This document shows, in pieces, positions 56,640 through 64,000 of a DNA stretch of 64,000 nucleotides. Source of the DNA: Ulota crispa (lineage: Eukaryota > Streptophyta > Bryopsida > Orthotrichales > Orthotrichaceae); contig OY987246.1 in the NCBI GenBank assembly GCA_963920765.1, positions 16,178,868 through 16,242,867 on the forward strand, written 5' to 3'. The position numbers and the translations under genes are program-made. The stretch's first letter is position 1, and every line of letters starts with the position of its first letter. The notes under the pieces are model-generated. The model was not told the origin of the DNA and made no database searches. It saw only the letters and a program-made list of their open reading frames with translations.

Positions 56640-58251
56640 GGAGACACCCTTTATCCTTACAACCTACTGCAAAGTTTTAGAATGTTTTTGAAAAAGGCAC
56701 GGAGAGAGGGAGGGAGGGAGCTCGTATATAGATAGGCATAGCAATTTCATCCTTATCACAAATGGGTCTGCCGATCTGGTATCAGCGCCAGCCAAAGCAG
56801 ATCATAACAACTGAAAGACGCAACAAAAAAAATTGAAACTCCAGTGGGTGGAGTACAAATCACTAATATCAGTGTAACTGCACAACTCAAGCACCAGATT
56901 GAAATTTGAGCACTTCTGAAGCAGCATGATATCACCCAACTTACTTTGCCTTGGGATGATTAATGAAGCCACTGCCAGGTACTGATGAAGTCAGGAAACC
57001 CCCCTTAATGAGACAAGCCCACTCTTTAATTCAATCAATTAATTGTCTTCCAAAAAATACTGTTCCTCTGATGCACCTTATGCCCCAGGAATTGTGGTTC
57101 ATATGCCTACATAAGCTTATGTAGCGATGGACTTCCTTAGCAAAACCGTCTTAGCAAAAGATCCTTTTTGTTTGCTCTAGTTAGTGATTATGGGTTAGTA
57201 AAATATGAGCATATAAGAGCCATCCTAAATGCACCTAATGTTTTCTCACGAATTAGTAGATCAGTTAATAAGTTTGAGGTGTAAGAGTGTTTCATGTCAA
57301 CTTGGGTGATACCAATGAGTAGAGAGATCCAAAAAACAATAGGAAGATAGCCAAATGTAATGACAAAATTATTGATTGAAATTTGAATTTTATCAAATAG
57401 GAATCAATTTGATATTCCAAAAATATCTAATTAAAATATAAATATGTAAGCACTATTGGGTGCTTGTACTCAAAAAATTGATTGAAAATGAGGATGTCGG
57501 ATTTGTGGAGCTCAAAATCTCCCTAGACACTAGCTTGTACCACGTTTTTGAGAGATACGCAACAAGGATTGGCTATTAGTCTTTGTTTGTTCGTGGTTGT
57601 TCTTCTAAAGAGTAAAATAGGTCAGTGGGTGATTGAAGTGATGCCATTTGGATTCATGGTACTTTGAGGATTGATTGGTGAATGATTATTAATGAGATTG
57701 TGTTTGAAATAATTAGATTGACTTGGAAGAGTGCAAGTTCATTTTTACGCTAAATGAAAGAAACCCAATGTTGTTCAATAAATATATCCATTATATAAAT
57801 GGTGGATTGATTACAAACCATCGTGTGTAGAGTACGGAAGAAGATTTCACCTTGTATGTAATCAAGTGCAAGAATTTACCTTAAACCTTGTTAGTGTGAA
57901 TGATTAGGTTTTTGCCAAATCTCAGTAACACTTTGAATGCGAAATTGAGGTTTAGTGGCAAAAAAGAATGCTAATTTAATTTTACATCCATTCATTTTGT
58001 CAAGTATTAAATGGTATGCTATGTTGCATTGAAGATGCTCTAATGTGGTTGCATGTCTTTTGTAGAAATTTGAAATGGATGCTTTTCACAAACCCAAAGT
58101 ATACATGTTTTTCATGTAATATATTGGGTAGAAAGTCTCTTCTATAACTTTTAAGAAAGTCATTTTAACTTCAGCACCAACTTAATTCTTAAAAACTAGA
58201 GTTGGTTCAAAGTTCCAAAAAATTAAAGATGTGACATACTATTAGCAAAGT
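56640..58251. other. Segment with a possible retroelement primer-binding site
   Basis: At 56777-56791 TGGTATCAGCGCCAG resembles the complement of the plant initiator-Met tRNA 3' end (one mismatch in 15). A short open stretch follows (TPVGGVQITNISVTAQLKHQ near 56840). No flanking long terminal repeats and no reverse transcriptase were found. The rest of the 1.6 kb is AT-rich and unassigned. Confidence 0.35.
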
Positions 58252-58669
58252 TTTGAGCCCTCCAGAGCCCCCTAAGGTTTGGCAAACCAAGTTATTAATT
58301 GGCTAGTGTGGGTACAAGAAAAGGGTACTCATACCCATCCCTATCTTGTATGAAGGACCTAAGCCACATGCACAACTCAAAACAACAAAAAATGCATTGT
58401 ACTCATAAATCATGTAAATGTAATCACTACTCACTATCCAAGTGCTTCACTCATTTATTTAACTAGAGTAAAGTAGAATTTATGGTCTTATTGTATATTT
58501 GTATCCATGGTTTTTGTCCAATAGGGATAATATATGAGTGCAGTTTTCATGATTGCACTGAATTCAAAAGGTGAGCGAAAATAGGGGATTAGTGATTTGT
58601 TTGTTGTAGTAAGTACATGTTGTAAGACCCCTTATAGAGACTTTGTAGGGGGCTCTTGGAGGGCTCAAA
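58252..58669. mobile_element. TTTGAGCCCTCCA-ended MITE
   Basis: Ends are TTTGAGCCCTCCAGAGCCCC and, in reverse, TTTGAGCCCTCCAAGAGCCC. 418 bp, non-coding. A perfect 7-bp hairpin CACCGCC-AAC-GGCGGTG lies immediately outside at 58671-58687. Confidence 0.75.
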
Positions 58670-58687
58670 TCACCGCCAACGGCGGTG

Positions 58688-59212
58688 AAGTGCAACTTTG
58701 AGGATCGGTCTATGACAACTTTCAAACCAAGGATTTAAAGTTTCACCAATTCATTTCCGCACAATCATACCTAATGTTGCACCAACTAAAATTTGTAAAA
58801 ATAAAATACAATCGTATATTGGAAATTTCTTCAAAATAATAGTTGTTTTTGCAAAAAAAATCTATTTAAGTATAAAATGTTGAATTAGGGTTGACATAAG
58901 GATTTTTTTTTAAAAACTTTATCATAAAATTGTTGTTGGAGGATGCAATTTTGAACTTAGTCTTTTTGTTTTTTGATTTAAAATTTGTGAATATCCTTTC
59001 AGCATTAAACCCCTTAATGTTTGAGCGTGCTGTTGTGACTAGTACAATACAAGGTGTTTTTCTTGAATTTGGAATGGATCCACACCTGTACTACAATTAA
59101 GATCAACAAAGAAGTTGGAGAATAGATCAAAGTGGTTCTAGTGGGCTACTTGAGATGCCAAATTAGAACTTTTTATTGATAGCAAATGCCAATTATACAA
59201 CAGCACATATAC
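58688..59212. other. No feature recognised
   Basis: About 525 bp of AT-rich DNA. TTAAACCCCTTAATG near 59005 resembles a TTAA-element end but has no partner. Confidence 0.3.
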
Positions 59213-59214
59213 TA

Positions 59215-59795
59215 CTTCCTATGTTCCATTATAAGGCTCCAAATAACTTCTCCATGAGGGATTAATTGTATTTTAATCATTATGCTAGTGGCAAATGCAT
59301 TCTAGAATCAATATATCACCTACCAAATATTTGCAATATCTCAAGTTTTTATGTTGCCATTTAGACACCCAAATTCCATGCAAAAAGTATCATTTTTGTG
59401 CATAGTTTGTGAAGGTTGCCGGCTCCTCACTCTTTTAGTCTTTGTACTAATGACACATGCGTTCTAGAACCAATATACCATCTACCATAAGTGTGCAAAA
59501 TCTCTAGCTTTGATGTTGCCATTTGGGCACCCAAATTCCATGCAAAAAGTACCATATTTGTATATGTTGCTAGCTCCTCATTATTGATGATTTAAAGATT
59601 GGTAGCAACAATGGTACCTCATATGGGCAAGGCCAAGCTTGTTAGGAGAGGAATGCTCTTTAATTGCTTAACTTACCCCCATGAGATCATTGGACATGAC
59701 AAACGCTTTCTCAACAATTGAAATTAGCAAAAAGGAGCTTTTTAGTGGGACAAGAACTATGCCTCATTTGGAGCTTTATATTGGGACAGAGGGAG
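59215..59795. mobile_element. Stowaway-type MITE with internal tandem duplication
   Basis: The right end in reverse is CTCCCTCTGTCCCAATATAA then AGCTCC, the classic plant Stowaway terminus. The left end is CTTCCTATGTTCCATTATAA then GGCTCC. TA dinucleotides flank both sides (59213-59214 and 59796-59797). The interior contains two tandem units of about 150-175 bp (about 59270-59425 and 59445-59590) sharing CACCCAAATTCCATGCAAAA and CTCCTCA. At 581 bp it is long for the family, mainly because of the duplication. Confidence 0.82.
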
Positions 59796-59811
59796 TATGC
59801 CCTATGGTCAT

Positions 59812-60731
59812 TTAACCCCTAAATCCCTGAATGTCCCTTCGGGGGACAAATGAGATTTTGGGCAAGTACCTACAACCTCGATTTTTGTTTTGATTTTTTG
59901 AAACTTTTTTGAAGATAGAAAAACACATTGGCTTTTGGGGAATATAATTTTTATTCCAATATATGCCGGGAGCAAAAGTTATGCCCAAATAAGCAAAAAT
60001 TTTTGGAGATCGGGCAGCAAAAAAAATTACAAAAACTTGAATTCTTTTTTTTTTTAATTTTTTCTTTTCATAGGTTATAGTTTTGTCTACATTTGAAGCT
60101 TTGATTCATTCCATTTGGACTAGTTATGAGAAAGTTATGGACAATCTTGTTTTTGGGCAATTCAGGCATCTTCTTGAAAAATAACTTATGAACTTCATTT
60201 TTGAATGCAAGTTTAACACTTTTTCAAAAAAATTGCTAGAGAGGGTGGAGTTTGCTTTCTAGAACAATCTCACCTTTGGGATTATTGCATTTCAATTCCC
60301 ATTGTAGCATTATTCACAATTTAAGCTTTTGTTCAATCTTATACCTTCTTCCCCTTGATGTTTTTTTTAAGAATGAAAATTAAGTATTTTTTGTTTTGAT
60401 TTTTTTCTGAAGGTTCTCAACTCAATTATCCACCATAAAAAAATAAACTTCAAAAATTTCTGGTGCAAAAGTTTTAAGTTAAAAAAGTTCAAAGTTAAAT
60501 AATCTAATCATGCAAGGTGCAAAAAAGATTATCTTTTACACTTTGAACGCAAATATCTTCCAATCTGTGTGATCAAAGTTCTTGAGTGTTGTATGACACA
60601 TTCTTATACTAGTCTAGTACAAGATCTTGTGGTCAGAAGACCAATTTACAAACTTTTTTACCTTTTGCCATAGAAATGGCAGTTTTGAGTGTTTTTTGAC
60701 AAAATAAAGGCCCCAAGGATTTAGGGGTTAA
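59812..60731 (+). mobile_element. TTAA-type element, group C, second complete copy
   Basis: It starts TTAACCCCTAAATCCC and ends GGATTTAGGGGTTAA (920 bp). It is colinear with 40903-41831, though the left hairpin is less perfect (GTCCCTTCGGGGGACAAAT). It supplies the uninterrupted reference ACACTTTGAACGCAAATATC for the nested insertion at the window start. It begins 15 bp after the Stowaway TA flank. Confidence 0.89.
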
Positions 60732-61439
60732 GGATTAAGGAGGTTGAAGTGTTCAGAAACAAATATCACAATCTGATAATCTTGGAACAGATGAAAAAAA
60801 TAACTTATTGAATTAGAATACAAGCGTTATATATTTGGGGTTTCGTTCAACAAATCGAAAAAAGAAAAATTGGTTCTAACGGGATTAATTTTAGGTTGCC
60901 CCCCCCCCCCTCAAGGTATTTGGATTAACTTCAGCTTGTCAAGAGTGCCATAATCCATTATAAATATTCAGTGTCATTCATCAAACTTCCCTAAGTTTTT
61001 TTTACGAGTTTCTTAACATTTGTCCTCCTTAGATTTCTATTATTTCTCTTTTACAAGTATTCTGTAGTCCTAATACTACAATTATGTTTTTACTTTGATT
61101 CAATAGCTCATTGTTCATTTCTAAAAATACTTCTTCAAAGATGATTTCAACAAATATGGAATACGAATATCGATAAAATTTCTCATATCTTCAAATTTAC
61201 ATTTTGTATTCATATCACCACAATTCTTGTTAAGTCAACAATAATCAATTTGCAATCAACTTGGATGAGATTTTGAGCTTTTGGTTCTGAATCTTTACTA
61301 ATAAGCACAAATTAACAAAATTATAAGATATATTTTAGAGGTCATAGTTTAAATTTTCTGGTTCAAAAGTCACAAGTACGCTACACTTCCGAGTTTTCAC
61401 TTTGCAATTTATCTTAACATTTTAGAAAATATAACTACT
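60732..61439. other. No gene recognised; short poly-C tract
   Basis: About 700 bp of AT-rich DNA. A run of about twelve Cs lies at 60900-60911. Nothing else stands out. Confidence 0.4.
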
Positions 61440-62356
61440 TTAACCCCTAAACGCCCAAACGCATTCTTTCTGAAAAAACACCAAATACAGTCATTTTCAG
61501 TTATATGATCTCAAGGACAATATTTTTACTTAAAAAAAGAAATCAAATCGTAGGATCTTGCATTGAACATATGCAAGAAGTCATAGTGAAATTTTTGTGA
61601 AGTTTGAGTGTAGAGATTGAGAGATATGAGCACTTGAAGTTAGTATACAAAGTTTTTTGACCTCTGCTCAAAAAATTTAGGTCTTTTTGATTACATATTG
61701 TGAACAATTTTTGCACTATAGATGTGGGAGAGATTTTTCCAACATGCTCTAAATTATGTTAGGGCATATTTCCATAAGTTCTCATGACCAACAAAGATTT
61801 GGAACACTCTCCTCATGGGCATGCTTTGCAAATACGTGCTTGAAAATCTTTTTACACTAAGGTTTATTGCAAACCAAATTTCCAATGGTGATTTTTGAAA
61901 ATTAGAAATCCCAACGGTGGATTGGGAAGACTTTTTCTTTATTGAAAACCACAAAATAAATTGAAAATAATAATAATAATAATAATAATAATCTCTAATA
62001 GCTATTGCAATTCAAGAGTTAGTGTATCTATCAAATATAAAAATGAATTTATCTAGTACATTATTGCTTTTAGTATATTCTAATGAAGGGTCATACCTTC
62101 ATTGGTGGTCCTTTAGAGAAGTCAACAAAGTTTGGCATGCCTAGCCTGCCCCTTGAACAAAAAATGTACATAAACACTAGTAACTTTTGATTGAATCCTA
62201 TTTCAATAAAAATGGTACTTTCCATGTAGCTCTTGCAAAACTTAATCTTGGAAATAATTTTCTAATAAATTGAACAATAATCCTAGTAGAACAAGGCTGT
62301 CCAAAATCCATATTGTCCCCATAGGGACAATGGGCTTTTAGGATTTTAGGAGTTAT
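61440..62356 (+). mobile_element. TTAA-type element, singleton
   Basis: It starts TTAACCCCTAAACGCCC and ends GGCTTTTAGGATTTTAGGAG then TTAT (right TTAA mutated). 917 bp. The right side has GTCCCCATAGGGACAATGG, like the left stems of groups A and C in reverse. The interior contains an AAT microsatellite at 61966-61995. Confidence 0.72.
61966..61995. repeat. AAT microsatellite
   Basis: (AAT)n tract inside the TTAA element at 61440-62356. Confidence 0.9.
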
Positions 62357-63047
62357 AGATAGTAGGTTTAAATTTCGTGATCTCACAAACAAATGCAAAT
62401 CCATTTAGAATAAGGGTGAATTCAAATATGCTAAATTATTGAAGCTGTACCAAACATTATCTATCCATGCAGATGGGATATTATTGATAAACACTATAGG
62501 TAAGATAGTTCTACCTTGCAAGTCTCTACCATATTCTCACTAGCTTGCCAGTCCAAACCTATTTTAGATTGTATATTATTTTACCAAATTAATCTCTACT
62601 CTATTGTAGTTTGTTTGTTACGAAACTACTCTTGTTTGTTCCTCCAAATCTTACTTTGATTAAAAATCGGAATCATCCTTTGGCTTGGTTATCTTTGCTT
62701 TAAATGGATTCTCTAGTCTAAACCTCACTCTCTTTTAGCATCTAAAGGTTTTGTGTAATCATGACATGGATTTGGTACAAAGAAGGACATGTGCTAAAAT
62801 CGGGTTGTGGGAAAAAATTAAAAACTTATTATTGGTGTATAATTGGTACATTTTGGACTCGTATGTGATCATTAATTACTTTAAAAATTTCAGCTCCAAA
62901 GTCCTTAAGATTTGAGAGATCATGAGGTTCAAAGTTGTGACGTAATTTTTTGGACATGCTAAATTTTAGGCAGCTGTGCTTGATATGGGATGTGGTTCAC
63001 TTGGAATTGGGCGTATGGCTTGTGCTTGTTGAAACTCTGGTAATAAA
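62357..63047. other. No feature recognised
   Basis: About 690 bp of AT-rich DNA without gene or family member. Confidence 0.35.
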
Positions 63048-63362
63048 CTACATTGAATATTGCATTTAGGTTGCCTTGATAATTAGGTTGCCTTACCATG
63101 GTAAGTTACCTCATGATTTATCACTTATCACTTGGCCACTTGGAGGTACGTGCAACTTGCTAAATATTTAGATTTCACATGGTCTATGACTTGGAAACCA
63201 CTAGTTTATCCTTTTGCAGTTTCATTGTTGTTGATAGGCCCTCTAAAAATGGTTTGTTGCAGTAATTTTTGATAGAAAGTATTGTAGCAGTAATAAATAT
63301 TCATATAGTGTGAAATGTTGAGAAATTAGAGTGGGGCAACTTAAATGCAATATTTAGTGTAG
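63048..63362. mobile_element. CTACACT-ended MITE, short copy
   Basis: Ends are CTACATTGAATATTGCATTT then AGGTTGCC, and in reverse CTACACTAAATATTGCATTT then AAGTTGCC. It shares interior words with the longer copy 11824-12555 in reverse orientation (TAAATATTTAGATTTCACAT, ATGACTTGG). 315 bp. Confidence 0.75.
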
Positions 63363-63922
63363 TGACCTTGTTGCCCAAATTTTCAAAAGCTTTGGAGATG
63401 TAAAACATGTACAGTGGTGCTTGATTAGCATCAACTTTTGTAAGAGTAACAATTGGATAAGATCATAGCCCCACTCCTCTTTTAATTTGCTCAAAAGCAT
63501 GTATTGTGAGATTGGTTAAGGTCAAGTGCTTGCATATGGTCAACGTTTTCTTTTCATCAATTCCCATTGTGACTCCTTAGTTAGAAAAGCATTTGGTTAG
63601 TATACCAAAAATATGGGTGGGAAAGCACCTCCAAAGTGGCAACCCCTAGAACTAGGGAAAGTAATACAAATGGAGTGTTTGTTTATGATCAATGCTTGGA
63701 TAAGGTCAACACTTTTTACTAGCCCAAAGTGTTGTTGCTAACCAAGCGCCACTATAGTAAGAAAAGATATTATATGGAGATTTGCAAAAAATATTGTTTA
63801 CAAAGCCAAAATTTGAAATTCAGTGTTTTCCTTATATATAAGGAAATATTGTCCAAATTGACAAAAATGTCCAAATTGACAAAAATTTGACAGAATCATG
63901 TCCAAATTAGGGTGTTCTAATT
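63363..63922. repeat. AT-rich tail with a short tandem repeat
   Basis: The unit TGTCCAAATTGACAAAAA occurs twice in tandem at about 63850-63887, with a third partial TGTCCAAATT at about 63899. No gene seen in the rest. Confidence 0.6.
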
Positions 63923-64000
63923 GGGGAATGCTGTTTCATGAGTGGAGATCCGTGCGCCGTGAGCTGTGAGCCGGGATTAATTGTCAAAATAAAAAATTCC
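63923..64000. mobile_element. GTGAGC-family MITE, cut by window end
   Basis: It begins GGGGAATGCTGTTTCATGAG and continues GTGAGCTGTGAGCCGGGATT, matching the starts of 46241-46491 and the reverse of 33439-33695. Only 78 bp are inside the window. Confidence 0.7.

Noticed and set aside
59004-59020. TTAAACCCCTTAATG as an element end
   Set aside because: No partner end and no shared subterminal sequence.
1-64000. CRISPR arrays, rRNA or tRNA genes, viral genes
   Set aside because: No regularly spaced identical repeats, no rRNA core sequences, no convincing tRNA cloverleaf and no viral protein motifs were seen on either strand.

Overview
This window looks like nuclear DNA from a large, AT-rich, repeat-dense eukaryotic genome, most likely a plant. 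The plant call rests on transposon termini: a Stowaway-type end reading CTCCCTCTGTCCC (59215-59795), a CACTACAAGGAAA end of CACTA type (26922-27051), several GAGCATC-ended MITEs, and a site resembling the initiator-Met tRNA primer-binding site (56777). I could not fix the taxon. No complete protein-coding gene, rRNA or tRNA was recognised, and nearly all open frames are shadows inside non-coding repeats.

The dominant content is a superfamily of about 21 non-autonomous elements of roughly 0.65-0.96 kb each (larger where interrupted). They begin TTAACCCCTAAAG and end CTTTAGGGGTTAA. Four nested copies give empty-site comparisons that support insertion at TTAA with TTAA duplication, which is the signature of piggyBac-type transposition. 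By internal similarity I sort them into groups A (957-bp type), B, C, D (a palindromic fold-back), E and F, plus three singletons. Some abut so tightly that they share one TTAA (1335-3773), and one is a mosaic of two groups (4589-5533). No piggyBac transposase is visible.

A second layer consists of fold-back or long-inverted-repeat elements, several with 9-bp duplications of Mutator type: 33439-33695, 37549-38692 and 45687-46117. There is also a very symmetrical 847-bp palindrome at 34389-35235. Further MITE families include TA-flanked mariner-like copies, an AAGGTAG family, CTACACT-ended elements and Helitron-like 3' ends at 14201 and 18034.

The only recognisable protein is a broken Tc1-type transposase on the minus strand (52800-55015). 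It has helix-turn-helix pieces, then an insertion of about 1.2 kb carrying a G-rich minisatellite, then a catalytic part with DD34E spacing, several stop codons and a D-to-N change at the first acidic position.

Three stretches are poor in the shared repeats and are the best places to look for genes: 5534-10053 (which includes a GC-rich island at about 8130-10053 and an unrecognised exon-like frame on the minus strand), 22150-24830 (with AAACCCTAA boxes) and 38702-43020 (a Ser/Asp-rich frame on the minus strand, possibly retrotransposon-derived). No pathway or operon can be assigned.
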